Notes under the pieces: model-generated
The model's database searches: none
Told to the model about the DNA's origin: nothing
The model's input: the letters and a program-made list of their open reading frames with translations, nothing else
Shown here: positions 31,294 to 40,214 of the stretch, one piece after another
Layout of the letters: every line of letters starts with the position of its first letter
Position numbering within the stretch: position 1 is the first letter of the stretch
Made by a program: the position numbers and the translations under genes
Source: Gemmatimonadota bacterium
GTDB lineage: Bacteria; Latescibacterota; UBA2968; UBA8231
Reading direction: 5' to 3'
DNA: 44,577 nt
Assembly: GCA_018672475.1 (NCBI GenBank)
Contig: JABHFS010000150.1
Coordinates: 1 to 44,577 of the forward strand

Positions 31294-33306
31294 ATGATTG
31301 AAGTACGGGCCGGGTGCCTGTTGGCGCTTATGGCAAGTCTGAGTTTGTTGGCGTGCGGCGGCGAGGAAAGGCATTTCACCGCGTCGGAAGAAAGCGCGCC
31401 CGCGGTAAGGGCACCGGCCGAACAGGAAGGGGCGCGCGATATCCCGCGCGATGCCTGGCCCGAGGCCTGGTTCCACGCACCGAGCAAGGCGTCCGAGATT
31501 GGCTTGACCAGCTTCAAGCAGTCGCCGCTACTCGACGCACAGGTCGCTGCGGGCGAGTTACCGCCGGTTGCACAGCGTTTGCCGGATGATCCGATCGTCG
31601 TTACGCCCATCGACGAGATCGGCCGTTATGGCGGCACCGCACGATTGTTCTGGGCCGGCGAGCAGTTGCTCAATGTGCCCGAAGGCACATTGCGTCCGGG
31701 GCCGCAACTGCAATTGGCCCTGCCGAATTTCGCCGAGCGCTACGAATACAGCAAGGACTCGAAGACGCTGACGATTTTTCTGCGGCCCGGGCACAAGTGG
31801 TCCGACGGCCATCCGGTGACCGCCGACGATTTTGTCTTTTGGTTTGACCACGTGCAAATGAACAAGAGCCTGACGCCGGTGGTTTCGCCGCGTTTCAAGG
31901 GTTCGCGCATCGAAAAAAACGACGAGCATAGCTTTAGCTATCACTTCCCGCAGGCGATGCCGCTCTTCATTATGCACCTGGCGCACAATAGTTCGCACTT
32001 GTCTCTGCCTGCGCATTTTATGCGGCGCTATCACCCGTCTTTTACCGACCAGGCGCAGCTTGAACGCGAGGCGGAAGAACTGGGTTTACAGGATTGGCGC
32101 ACGTATTTTCAGGCGGTTAGCAATACCCGCGATCTACTCGTTTTTTTTAAGCCGGTGCAGACCGCCTATATGGTCGTCGACAAGACCTCGACGAGGATCC
32201 GTTTGCGCCGCAATCCCTATTATCCCAAGGTCGACCCCGAAGGCAATCAATTGCCCTATATAGACTTTCTCGAAGTGCAGAAGGTCGACAGCGCCGAGAT
32301 TATGGCCGCGAAGGCTTCGACGGGGCAGGTGGATTTTGCGGGGCGGCAGTTTAAGACCTCGGATATCCCGCTTTTCAAACGCTTCGAAAAAGAAAACGAC
32401 TATTCGGTCTATCTTTGGCCGCGACCCTATGGCTCGGATGTGGCGCTGATGGTCAATATGACGCATCCCGACGACAAGCTGCGGTCGATTTTTCAGGACG
32501 TGCGTTTTCGCCGTGCGCTATCGCTGGCGATTAACCGCGACGAAATCAACAATATCGCCTACTACGGGCAGGCGGTGCCGCGCCAGTTGACGGTGGTCGA
32601 GTCGAGTCGGTATTTCGAGCCGGAATTCGCCAGCGCCTATGCCGAGCACGACCCGCAACGGGCGATGGCCTTGCTTGACGAGATGGGCATGATCGATCGC
32701 GACGGCGACGGACGGCGCGACCACACCGATGGCAGCTCGCTGGAGATCACGCTCGAATACACCATCGGCGAGACGCCCAAGCAGATCACGGTGGATCTGG
32801 TCACCGCGCACTGGCGCGAGGTGGGGCTGCATATCAATCTCAAGCAGATCAGCGGCGCGTTGCAGGGGATCCGCACCAAGGGCGGACACATGAACATGAG
32901 CATCTGGCACGCCGATCGCAATACGGATATTCTTTTCCCGATCGAGCCTTTTTGGTATGTGCCGATGCACACTGGGCAGGAGGTGACGCAGTGGCCGGAG
33001 TGGGCGCGCTGGTATCGCTCCGACGGCGCGCGCGGCATGGAGCCGCCGCCCGAAGTCAAACAGCTTATTGCATGGTGGGAGGTGTTGCGCCGCACGGCGG
33101 ACGTGGAAGAGCGCATCCGCATGGGCAAGAATATTCTTCGCAGCCAGTCCGAGAATTTATGGGTGCTCGGTGTGATCGGGCAGGGGCCACATCCGGTGAT
33201 CGTCAGCGACCGGCTGCGCAATGTGCCGACAGACGGCTACTGGGGCTGGGATTCGCGCTGGTCATGGCCGTATTATCCCGAGACCTGGTATCTACAGCAG
33301 GATTAA
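31294..33306 (+). CDS. ABC transporter substrate-binding lipoprotein (family 5)
   Basis: A 670-residue periplasmic solute-binding protein of the peptide/nickel/oligopeptide (SBP_bac_5) type. The start ATG at 31294 gives a signal peptide ending SLLAC, with Cys21 as lipobox cysteine; an upstream in-frame GTG at 31264 adds ten residues and is less likely. Seen: WSDGHPVTADDFVFWFDHV (near 173), RFKGSRIEKNDEHSFSYHFP, RLRRNPYYPKVDPEGNQLPY, and VRFRRALSLAINRDEINN (near 402), all family marks. It leads a five-gene importer operon, and is longer than typical OppA because of extra segments. The ligand could be a peptide, oligosaccharide or sugar acid; neighbours slightly favour sugar-derived ligands. 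Confidence 0.9.
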   Translation: MIEVRAGCLLALMASLSLLACGGEERHFTASEESAPAVRAPAEQEGARDIPRDAWPEAWFHAPSKASEIGLTSFKQSPLLDAQVAAGELPPVAQRLPDDPIVVTPIDEIGRYGGTARLFWAGEQLLNVPEGTLRPGPQLQLALPNFAERYEYSKDSKTLTIFLRPGHKWSDGHPVTADDFVFWFDHVQMNKSLTPVVSPRFKGSRIEKNDEHSFSYHFPQAMPLFIMHLAHNSSHLSLPAHFMRRYHPSFTDQAQLEREAEELGLQDWRTYFQAVSNTRDLLVFFKPVQTAYMVVDKTSTRIRLRRNPYYPKVDPEGNQLPYIDFLEVQKVDSAEIMAAKASTGQVDFAGRQFKTSDIPLFKRFEKENDYSVYLWPRPYGSDVALMVNMTHPDDKLRSIFQDVRFRRALSLAINRDEINNIAYYGQAVPRQLTVVESSRYFEPEFASAYAEHDPQRAMALLDEMGMIDRDGDGRRDHTDGSSLEITLEYTIGETPKQITVDLVTAHWREVGLHINLKQISGALQGIRTKGGHMNMSIWHADRNTDILFPIEPFWYVPMHTGQEVTQWPEWARWYRSDGARGMEPPPEVKQLIAWWEVLRRTADVEERIRMGKNILRSQSENLWVLGVIGQGPHPVIVSDRLRNVPTDGYWGWDSRWSWPYYPETWYLQQD

Positions 33307-33310
33307 TCTT

Positions 33311-34294
33311 ATGCTAAACTATATTATCCGCCGCGTATTGCTTATGATTCCCACCTTGGTGGCGATTTCGGTCTTGATCTTTATCATTATCCAATTGCCG
33401 CCGGGCGATATTATCACCTCGCGCTTACAGGAGTTGCAGGCGGAAGGCCAGGATATTTCCGAGGAACAGATCGAGGCACTGCGCGCCCGTTACAATCTCA
33501 ACGACCCGTTGCATATCCAGTATTTCAAGTGGATTGGCGGCATCCTTGTCGGCAATATGGGCTATTCGGTGATGTACGGACAGTCGGTCAACAACCTGAT
33601 CTGGGAGCGCTTGGGTTTTACCTTGTTGATTACCTTCTCGGCAACCTTGTTGACCTGGCTGATCGCTTTTCCGGTGGGGGTGTATTCGGCGCTCAGGCAA
33701 TATTCGGTGCTCGACTACGCGGCGACGCTTATGGCCTTTGTCGGTCTGGCGACGCCGAACTTCCTGCTGGCACTGGTGCTGATGTATCTGGGCTATGAGT
33801 GGTTTGGCATCGCGGTTGGCGGTTTGTTTTCCCCAGAATACGCTAGTGCCGATTGGAGCATGGGCAAACTCGGCGATCTGCTGGCGCATTTGTGGATTCC
33901 GGCGGTGGTGATCGGCATGGGCGGTACGGCGGGCATGGTGCGCATTATGCGCGCCAATCTGCTGGACGAGTTGGGCAAACCCTATGTGACGACGGCTTTG
34001 GCTAAGGGCCTGCATCCTATCCGCCTGGTGATCAAATACCCGCTTAGGATCGCGCTCAACCCCTTTATCAGTACCGTCGGCTGGATGTTGCCGCACCTTA
34101 TTTCGGGGGCGGCGATCATCGCCGTGGTGCTGAGCCTGCCGACGACGGGCCCCTTGCTGCTTGACTCGCTTAAAAATCAGGATATGTATCTGGCCGGCAG
34201 TTTCCTGTTGATGCTCAGCGCGCTGACGGTGATTGGTACGCTGCTCTCGGATATCCTCCTGGCCATCACCGATCCGCGGATCCGTTATGAGTGA
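33311..34294 (+). CDS. ABC transporter permease, DppB/OppB-like
   Basis: A 327-residue inner-membrane permease. MLNYIIRRVLLMIPTLVAIS is the standard N-terminal transmembrane helix, and the BPD core includes YFKWIGGILVGNMGYSVM and the EAA-like loop ANLLDELGKPYVTTALAKGL (near 226), which contacts the ATPases. PTTGPLLLDSLKNQDMYLAG is the usual C-terminal region. The start at 33311 is 4 bp after the substrate-binding-protein stop. The stop overlaps the next permease by 8 bp, so the operon is translationally coupled. Confidence 0.93.
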   Translation: MLNYIIRRVLLMIPTLVAISVLIFIIIQLPPGDIITSRLQELQAEGQDISEEQIEALRARYNLNDPLHIQYFKWIGGILVGNMGYSVMYGQSVNNLIWERLGFTLLITFSATLLTWLIAFPVGVYSALRQYSVLDYAATLMAFVGLATPNFLLALVLMYLGYEWFGIAVGGLFSPEYASADWSMGKLGDLLAHLWIPAVVIGMGGTAGMVRIMRANLLDELGKPYVTTALAKGLHPIRLVIKYPLRIALNPFISTVGWMLPHLISGAAIIAVVLSLPTTGPLLLDSLKNQDMYLAGSFLLMLSALTVIGTLLSDILLAITDPRIRYE

Positions 34295-35438
34295 GGCCAA
34301 GCTGACTACCATCGACGCACAAGAAACTTCAACCGAGGCGCAAGACCAAGACCAAGACTTGGCCTTTGCCTCGCAGTGGCAACTGATGTGGATCCGCTTC
34401 CGCCGCCATCGGCTAGCGCTGATGGGCAGTGCGGTATTGTTGGTATTTTACGGCGTCGCCGCGACCTGCGAATTCATTTCGCCCTACGACCCGAACCAGC
34501 GCCATCCGGATTACGTGCTCTGTCCGCCGCAGGAGGTTCGCTTTTTTGACCACGAGGGCGGTTTCCATTTGCGGCCTTTTGTCTACGGCCTGGTGGGAGA
34601 CCCGCAAGCTGATGTGTGGGAAAGGCAATACCTGCTCGATGTGGAGCGCAGGTATCCGGTCTATTTTTTCGCTGACGGTCCCGTCTACGAGATGTGGAAC
34701 CTTTTTGACGCGGATACGCATCTGTTCACGGCCGGCACCGGGCCGATGTTTCTCTTTGGCACCGACGACTTGGGCCGCGATCTGTTCAGCCGCATCCTCT
34801 ACGGGTCGCGCATATCGTTGACCATCGGTTTGGTCGGTGTGGCACTGACCTTTTTTATTGGGATTTTCCTCGGTGGCTTGGCCGGCTATTATAGCGGTTG
34901 GATCGATATCGTAATCCAGCGCCTGATCGAGGTGTTGATGGCGATCCCGCAGTTACCGCTATGGATGGCGCTTTCGGCGGCATTACCGGCGCACTGGCCG
35001 CCTTTGCGGGTTTATTTTGGGGTGATGGTTATCCTTTCGCTGATGGGCTGGACGGGGTTGGCCAGGGTGGTGCGCGGTCGTTTTCTATCGCTGCGCGAAG
35101 AGGATTTTGTCGTCGCCGCCCGGCTCTCGGGTACGCACGAGGTCAAAATTATATTCAAACACTTGTTACCGTCTTTTCTCAGCCACGTGATCACCTCGGC
35201 GACTATGGCGGTTCCGGGCATGATCTTGGGCGAAACCGCGTTGAGTTTTTTAGGCATAGGCCTGCGGGCGCCGGTGGTCAGCTGGGGCGTGTTATTGCAG
35301 AAGGCACAAAATTTCCAGGCGGTGGCGATGGCGCCGTGGTTATTGCTGCCAGGGCTCTTTGTCTTGCTTGCCGTGCTGTCTTTCAATTTGATGGGCGATG
35401 GCATGCGCGACGCGGCCGATCCGTATTCGAGTCGTTGA
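34287..35438 (+). CDS. ABC transporter permease, DppC/OppC-like
   Basis: A 383-residue second permease of the importer. After the N-terminal helix (MGSAVLLVFYGVAATCEF) comes an unusually long periplasmic insert of about 110 residues ending in FLFGTDDLGRDLFSRILYGS, the conserved GTD-GRD permease motif. The helices and EAA loop follow (REEDFVVAARLSGTHEVKI, near 267), then GETALSFLGIGLRAP. The long first loop is seen in one OppC subgroup. ATG at 34287 overlaps the upstream stop by 8 bp; the next gene starts 12 bp after the stop. Confidence 0.93.
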   Translation: MSEAKLTTIDAQETSTEAQDQDQDLAFASQWQLMWIRFRRHRLALMGSAVLLVFYGVAATCEFISPYDPNQRHPDYVLCPPQEVRFFDHEGGFHLRPFVYGLVGDPQADVWERQYLLDVERRYPVYFFADGPVYEMWNLFDADTHLFTAGTGPMFLFGTDDLGRDLFSRILYGSRISLTIGLVGVALTFFIGIFLGGLAGYYSGWIDIVIQRLIEVLMAIPQLPLWMALSAALPAHWPPLRVYFGVMVILSLMGWTGLARVVRGRFLSLREEDFVVAARLSGTHEVKIIFKHLLPSFLSHVITSATMAVPGMILGETALSFLGIGLRAPVVSWGVLLQKAQNFQAVAMAPWLLLPGLFVLLAVLSFNLMGDGMRDAADPYSSR

Positions 35439-35450
35439 TATGAGGGAATT

Positions 35451-36470
35451 ATGAGCACAGAAGCGACAGACGCTCCGCTTATTGATGTGGAGAATCTCAG
35501 CGTGGTGATCGACCGCGACGAGGGTGTGGTGCGCCCGCTTAACGGCGTTAGTTTTCGCATCGACGCCGGCCAGGCGGTTGGCATCGTCGGCGAGAGCGGT
35601 TGCGGCAAGACCATGACCTCCAATGCGCTATTGCGCATCCTGCCGCCGGGGGCCAAGATCACCAGCGGCCATATTCGCTACCGGCGCAAACTCGACGAGC
35701 AAGTGGTCGATCTGGCGACGATCGACTCGGGCAGCGCCGAGATGCGGCAGATCCGCGGCGGCGATATTTCGATGATCTTCCAGGAGCCGATGACGGCCTT
35801 CTCGCCGGTGCATACGATCCACAACCAGATCGCCGAGATGATCCAGCTGCACGACCCGATGGATGATCAGGCGGCTAGGCGGCGGGTAGTGGAGCTATTG
35901 GATTTGGTGGGCATTTCCGGGCCGGACGAACGCGCCGACGATTATGCCTTTCAGTTGTCGGGCGGTATGCGCCAACGAGCGATGATTGCGATGGCGCTGG
36001 CGAGCAAACCCAGATTGTTGATCGCCGACGAGCCGACCACTGCGCTCGACGTGACGGTGCAGGCCAGGGTGCTCAAACTGATCCAGCGTTTGCAGCGCGA
36101 GTTGGGGCTGGCGCTGATGTTGATTACGCACGACTTGGGCGTGATAGCGCATACGGTCGAATACGTCTATGTGATGTACCTGGGACAGGTGATCGAAGAA
36201 GGGCCGGTGGTTGAGATCTTCGATAACCCGGCGCACCCGTATACCCAGGCGCTGTTGCATTCGATTCCGAGTCTGACCAATAAGGACAAGCGCCTCGAAC
36301 CGATTGAGGGCAGTGTGCCGAGTGCCTTTGCCCTGCCTACGGGCTGTCCGTTCCATACGCGTTGTACGAAGCAGGTCGGCGATAAATGCAAACGACAGAT
36401 GCCGGCGCATGTAGAGGTAAGCAAGGGCCATTATGCGAGTTGTTTTATCCATACCGAAGAAGGCAGTTGA
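35451..36470 (+). CDS. ABC transporter ATPase, DppD/OppD-like
   Basis: A 339-residue nucleotide-binding subunit. Walker A is GESGCGKT (near 47), Q-loop region IFQEPMTAFSPVHTI, signature LSGGMRQRAMIAMAL near 167, Walker B LLIADEPTTALD near 184, and the H-loop in LITHDLGVIAHT. The C-terminal Cys-containing oligopeptide-type extension is HPYTQALLHSIPS and GCPFHTRCTKQVGDKC. It pairs with the DppF-like ATPase that follows 3 bp later. Cytosolic face of the inner membrane. Confidence 0.95.
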   Translation: MSTEATDAPLIDVENLSVVIDRDEGVVRPLNGVSFRIDAGQAVGIVGESGCGKTMTSNALLRILPPGAKITSGHIRYRRKLDEQVVDLATIDSGSAEMRQIRGGDISMIFQEPMTAFSPVHTIHNQIAEMIQLHDPMDDQAARRRVVELLDLVGISGPDERADDYAFQLSGGMRQRAMIAMALASKPRLLIADEPTTALDVTVQARVLKLIQRLQRELGLALMLITHDLGVIAHTVEYVYVMYLGQVIEEGPVVEIFDNPAHPYTQALLHSIPSLTNKDKRLEPIEGSVPSAFALPTGCPFHTRCTKQVGDKCKRQMPAHVEVSKGHYASCFIHTEEGS

Positions 36471-36473
36471 TCG

Positions 36474-37505
36474 ATGAGTGATTCAGCGACCATCGCCGAT
36501 AACGCGATTCTGCAAGTGCGGGACCTTAAAAAGCACTTCCCGGTGCGCCGAGGCCTTTTGCAACGGCAGACCGGTTGGGTAAAGGCGGTCGACGGTGTGA
36601 GCTTTACGCTGGAACAGGGTAAGATTCTCGGGCTAGTCGGCGAGAGCGGTTGCGGCAAGACGACTACGGGGCGGATGATCCTGCGGGCCTTGGATCCGAC
36701 CGGCGGGGAGGTCCTCTTTCGCCAGCAGAGTGGGCAGGTGGTCGATATGGCGAAGTTGTCGCGCCGGCAGATCAAGGAAGTCCGCCGCGAGGCGCAGATG
36801 ATTTTCCAGGACCCCTACTCGTCGTTGAACCCACGCATGCCGGTTTTGGATCTGATCTCAGAGCCCTTGGTCGCGCACGGTTGGTCGTCGCGCGATTGCG
36901 AGTTGCGCGTGACGGAGTTGATGGAGCGGGTGGGCTTGGACCCCCGGTATATACGCCGTTATCCGCACGCCTTTTCTGGCGGTCAGCGCCAGCGCATCGG
37001 TATCGCGCGCGCCCTGGCGCTCAGCCCATCGCTGATCGTCGCCGACGAGCCGGTTTCCGCGCTCGATGTCAGCGTGCAGGCGCAGATTCTAAATCTGTTG
37101 CAGGAACTACAGCAGGACCTCAATCTCACCTTGCTCTTTGTCGCACACGATTTGAGCGTGGTGCGCTATTTGTGCGACGAGGTGGCAGTGATGTACCAGG
37201 GGCGGTTGGTGGAGCAGGCGGAGACGGAAGCATTGTTCTCCGACCCGCAGCACCCCTATACGGCGATGTTGCTCAACGCCGCACCGGCACCGGACCCGCA
37301 CGCGGTGTGGATGGACGAGGACGAGGATGTGAGCGAGGCTGGGGAGTTGACCGAGGTGGGTACGGGGTGCGCTTTTGCGCCGCGGTGTCGTTATAGTAGC
37401 GATCTCTGTCGCGAGCAGATACCGGTATTGGAGGATTATAAGGGGGGCCAGCCGCATCTGGCCGCTTGTCACCACAAGCACGAGGTGGAGTTGAAGGGCG
37501 TGTAG
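36474..37505 (+). CDS. ABC transporter ATPase, DppF/OppF-like
   Basis: A 343-residue second nucleotide-binding subunit. Walker [16 protein letters not shown] (near 59), [17 protein letters not shown], signature [18 protein letters not shown] near 167, Walker [17 protein letters not shown] near 190, and the switch [19 protein letters not shown]. The C-terminal region has [11 protein letters not shown] and a [11 protein letters not shown] end. It is the last gene of the importer operon; no terminator is visible in the next 200 bp. Completes a DppABCDF-type set. Confidence 0.95.
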   Translation: MSDSATIADNAILQVRDLKKHFPVRRGLLQRQTGWVKAVDGVSFTLEQGKILGLVGESGCGKTTTGRMILRALDPTGGEVLFRQQSGQVVDMAKLSRRQIKEVRREAQMIFQDPYSSLNPRMPVLDLISEPLVAHGWSSRDCELRVTELMERVGLDPRYIRRYPHAFSGGQRQRIGIARALALSPSLIVADEPVSALDVSVQAQILNLLQELQQDLNLTLLFVAHDLSVVRYLCDEVAVMYQGRLVEQAETEALFSDPQHPYTAMLLNAAPAPDPHAVWMDEDEDVSEAGELTEVGTGCAFAPRCRYSSDLCREQIPVLEDYKGGQPHLAACHHKHEVELKGV

Positions 37506-37625
37506 GTTGTAGTATGGTCAGGTTGCGGGTCAGCGACTCCATTTCGTTCGACCGTGTAGAATCGAGGCGACACTATACCCATAAGGGCCGGGTAGCAATA
37601 AGGTTTTGCTTTGTTTGACACGGGA

Positions 37626-37654
37626 TTGACCGCGCCGGCCAGTGGGTATAGAAT
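37626..37654 (+). promoter_or_regulatory. Candidate sigma-70-type promoter for the UxuA-like gene
   Basis: TTGACC (37626-37631), 17-nt spacer, TAGAAT (37649-37654); both boxes match consensus at 5 of 6 positions. It is 74 bp before the start at 37728. The match is by eye. Confidence 0.5.
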
Positions 37655-37727
37655 TGACCAAGACGAATAGAGCAATCATGTGGGTTGTCTGCCGCACCAT
37701 GTCAATGCCATAGTAAGGGAGAATCAG

Positions 37728-38798
37728 ATGAAGGAATCGGATCCATTCGAAAAAGGGCTCGCCGCCGGCGAAGCCGCGGCTTCGGCCGCCGGGAGCGCCG
37801 GGTCAACTCCGGCGAGCGACGGGCGCATGTATGTGCGCACGCAGGGCTTTGGGTCAAGCGATGAAGATTTGCGTTTTCTCCAACGCTGTGGTGTACACCA
37901 CAAGGCCGCCGTCTTCCCCTTTCATCCCGACCGGGGTTGGGATCTTGATGAATTGGTTCGGGAAAGAGAGCGTCACGAGTCCTTTGGGCTGACGCTGGAC
38001 ATGAGCGCTGTGCCGATATACGAAAAGTTGCCCAATATCATCTATTTCGGTAAAAGCCCGGAGCGCGACCGCGAGATCGACCTGGTATGCGAAATGATCC
38101 GTACCGCTTCGCGCGCCGGCATCAACTCCTTGCGCTATAACACCTGCATTCTGCCGATCGATCGCACCGAACAGGAAGAAGGCCGCGGCGGCTACCTCCA
38201 CACCGCATTCCGTCTGGACAAGATCCCGGCCGAAGAACAGGCCCAGCTGACCGATGCCGGGCGCGTTACGGCGGAGATGCACTGGGAGCGTATCGAGTAT
38301 CTGCTCGAACGCATGATTCCGGTGGCGGAAGAATACAAGGTGCGCATGGGCAATTCGCAGGAAGACCCGCCCACGCCTCCTGGTTATAAGGGTGTTGACA
38401 AAGTGCTCAATGACTTCGAGGGCATGAAGCGTTTTATTGATACTCAGCGCAGTGCGTATCACGGCTGGAACTTTTGCGTCGGCTCCATCGCCGAAATGCT
38501 CGAAGACCCGGCTACTGGAATCTACCCCTTCATAGACTACTTCGGCAGCCGCGATGCGATTTTCCTGGTGCATTACCGCAACCTGCTCGGCCAGCGCTAT
38601 AGTTTCCGCGAGGCCCTGCCCGATGAAGGGGATATGGACTTCGTCCGGGTATTAAAGGCGCTCAAGGAGACGGGGTACTCCTATGGTATTGATCCCGACC
38701 ACGTCCCGCGCAGCGCCGACGATCCGAAGGGTTATTATCAGTCGTATGCCTACTGCTTCGGTTATATCAATGCCATGATACAGGCGGTCTACGCTTAA
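37728..38798 (+). CDS. Mannonate dehydratase (UxuA)-like TIM-barrel protein
   Basis: A 356-residue relative of D-mannonate dehydratase, which makes 2-keto-3-deoxygluconate in uronate catabolism. Seen: GINSLRYNTCILPIDRT (near 131), then GWNFCVGSIAEM with Cys250, FLVHYRNL with His282, and IDPDHVP with Asp324, matching UxuA metal ligands. The fourth ligand, His of the HPDDPP-type motif, appears as MGNSQEDPP (Asn209) here, so metal binding or substrate may differ. The ribosome binding site AGGGAG precedes ATG 37728; the earlier ATG at 37680 gives an extra 16 residues without support. The N-terminal residues 11-30 are an Ala/Gly/Ser linker. A strong bidirectional terminator follows at 38908. Confidence 0.75.
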   Translation: MKESDPFEKGLAAGEAAASAAGSAGSTPASDGRMYVRTQGFGSSDEDLRFLQRCGVHHKAAVFPFHPDRGWDLDELVRERERHESFGLTLDMSAVPIYEKLPNIIYFGKSPERDREIDLVCEMIRTASRAGINSLRYNTCILPIDRTEQEEGRGGYLHTAFRLDKIPAEEQAQLTDAGRVTAEMHWERIEYLLERMIPVAEEYKVRMGNSQEDPPTPPGYKGVDKVLNDFEGMKRFIDTQRSAYHGWNFCVGSIAEMLEDPATGIYPFIDYFGSRDAIFLVHYRNLLGQRYSFREALPDEGDMDFVRVLKALKETGYSYGIDPDHVPRSADDPKGYYQSYAYCFGYINAMIQAVYA

Positions 38799-38907
38799 GC
38801 CATAGATTATATCGAGCCTGTATAGCAAAAAGAATTATCAGAAACCATAACGCTTAAATTATTCGCATGCACATCCTGTGTTGGCGAATGTGCATACCTT
38901 GTGAAGC

Positions 38908-38961
38908 TAGCGTAAAAGGCCGGTGACCCCGATGTCCGCAGGGCGCCGGCCTTTTACGCTA
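38908..38961 (+). terminator. Bidirectional hairpin between the UxuA-like and PhyH genes
   Basis: A perfect 16-bp inverted repeat, 38908-38923 and 38946-38961, with a 22-nt loop. The AAAAGG/CCTTTT segments inside the stem provide a T-rich tail for either strand. It sits 110 bp after the UxuA-like stop and 37 bp from the convergent PhyH stop. Confidence 0.75.
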
Positions 38962-38997
38962 TAGCCCCATAAGGCTTATATCATCTTGCGCCTTTTG

Positions 38998-39813
38998 TTA
39001 TTTCCTTGCCGCGTGATAAGGCGCCGGGTCAAAGCCCTTATAACGCGTTGCCATGCCCTCGGTATATTGCTCCGTCCACAGCGCATCGCCCGGCGGCGGG
39101 AAACCGAGTAGCTCGCGCTGGCGCGGGCTGGCTTCGGCCATAAAGCGGTTCATCGCCTCGCCTTTGACAGCGCTTTTGTAGGTGAAGGTGCGGGCGCCGT
39201 CCCAGGGGCGGTCCTTGCGGTTAAAACCTACCCACATCGCCGGGCGGTGGCCTCGGTCGCCGATAAAATCGGATGCAGCATGACGGGTAAAAACGCCATA
39301 GAGGCAGACCGAGCCGCCGGGCACGACCATCGCTACGAACTCTTCGTCGGGGTGACCGTTCGCTACCATGCGGATCGGCGCGGTATCTATCGTCACGTCG
39401 TCAAAGCAATAAAAGCAAGCCAGGTGCATAAAATCGTCGGGGTCGATTAGCGGGCCAAGGGTGTTGTTGCCGTAGTCGATATGGAAGTTGGTATTGTGCT
39501 CTTGGCCAGCGTATTTTATGCCGAGATGGCCTTCGCCGAGACGGATTTCGCGCGTGCCCAAAATGCGTTCAGCGGCGTTGACCAGATCGGGGTGAGTCGT
39601 GACGTGGTTTAGGCCCGAGTGGTCCCAGGGGAATAGCCCTTGGTTCGCGGTGTCGTTTTCGCGGTTGTTGGCGATCCAGCGGTCGTAGGGGGGGGCGAAG
39701 AGGCTGAAGATGCCGTCGAGTGCGGCTTCTTGTTCTTCTTTGCTGAGGAAGTTTTCGACGATGAGAAACCCCGCTTTTTTGTATCTGGCTAGTTGCTCGT
39801 CTGTGATATGCAT
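38998..39813 (-). CDS. Phytanoyl-CoA dioxygenase (PhyH)-family protein 1
   Basis: A 271-residue Fe(II)/2-oxoglutarate-dependent dioxygenase-like protein. The iron motif is HxD in FHIDYGNNT (near 135) and the distal His lies in the RHAASDFIGDRGHRP region. QLARYKKAGFLIVENFLS is the usual N-terminal start. ATG 39813 follows AGGAG (about 13 nt); an upstream in-frame ATG adds 40 residues without homology. Members hydroxylate or oxidise various organic acids; the substrate is not shown. Convergent with the UxuA-like gene, and it shares about 36% by eye with neither of the other two PhyH proteins, which look like separate branches. Confidence 0.82.
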   Translation of the reverse strand: MHITDEQLARYKKAGFLIVENFLSKEEQEAALDGIFSLFAPPYDRWIANNRENDTANQGLFPWDHSGLNHVTTHPDLVNAAERILGTREIRLGEGHLGIKYAGQEHNTNFHIDYGNNTLGPLIDPDDFMHLACFYCFDDVTIDTAPIRMVANGHPDEEFVAMVVPGGSVCLYGVFTRHAASDFIGDRGHRPAMWVGFNRKDRPWDGARTFTYKSAVKGEAMNRFMAEASPRQRELLGFPPPGDALWTEQYTEGMATRYKGFDPAPYHAARK

Positions 39814-39968
39814 GTAGTGGAAAACTCCTATGAGGGATGTCGGGTAGTGTCGGGTATTTTCAATAGATATTCCCTGCTCGCTCGGGGCGGGAAAGAATAA
39901 AAATAGCGCTGGCGTTTCTTTCTCGCAAAGCAACGGTTGATTGTCGATTGTGAGACCATTGCTTTTAA

Positions 39969-40205
39969 TTCGGTATCGTCGGCTACGCGAATCCCCGGCC
40001 GTTGTGGCTCGGGGTCTTTGCTCTTTCGGGGCGGTTGCTCTATGAGCAGATGCTGGAGGTGGTGGCCGGCCCGCAGGCGTTGGCTTGGGACGGCAAGGAC
40101 CGCGCAGGGCGCTTGGTGCCGCTTGGGATGTATCTATTGCATATCCAGATCAGCGGGGATGCTCGGCAACAGAGCTTGCGGCATATCGCGTCGGTGGTGT
40201 ATTAG
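39969..40205 (+). pseudogene. Remnant of a FlgD-Ig/type-A-like sorting domain
   Basis: A 78-codon open frame after a stop at 39966-39968. It reads LGVFALSGRLLYEQMLEV, then ALAWDGKDRAGRLVPLGMYL and ASVVY before the stop, matching the end of the C-terminal module used by exported proteins such as the M28 peptidase here (compare VRIFAPSGELLWQ and LWRGVNRTGANDF). No start codon with ribosome binding site or signal peptide, so it is a 3' fragment of a lost exported protein gene. Lies between two PhyH genes. Confidence 0.65.
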
Positions 40206-40214
40206 CCGGCAAAG

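Noticed and set aside
33425..34312. Minus-strand frame opposite the DppB-like gene
   Set aside because: Gln/His/Arg-rich composition produced by the antisense of a GC-rich membrane-protein gene.
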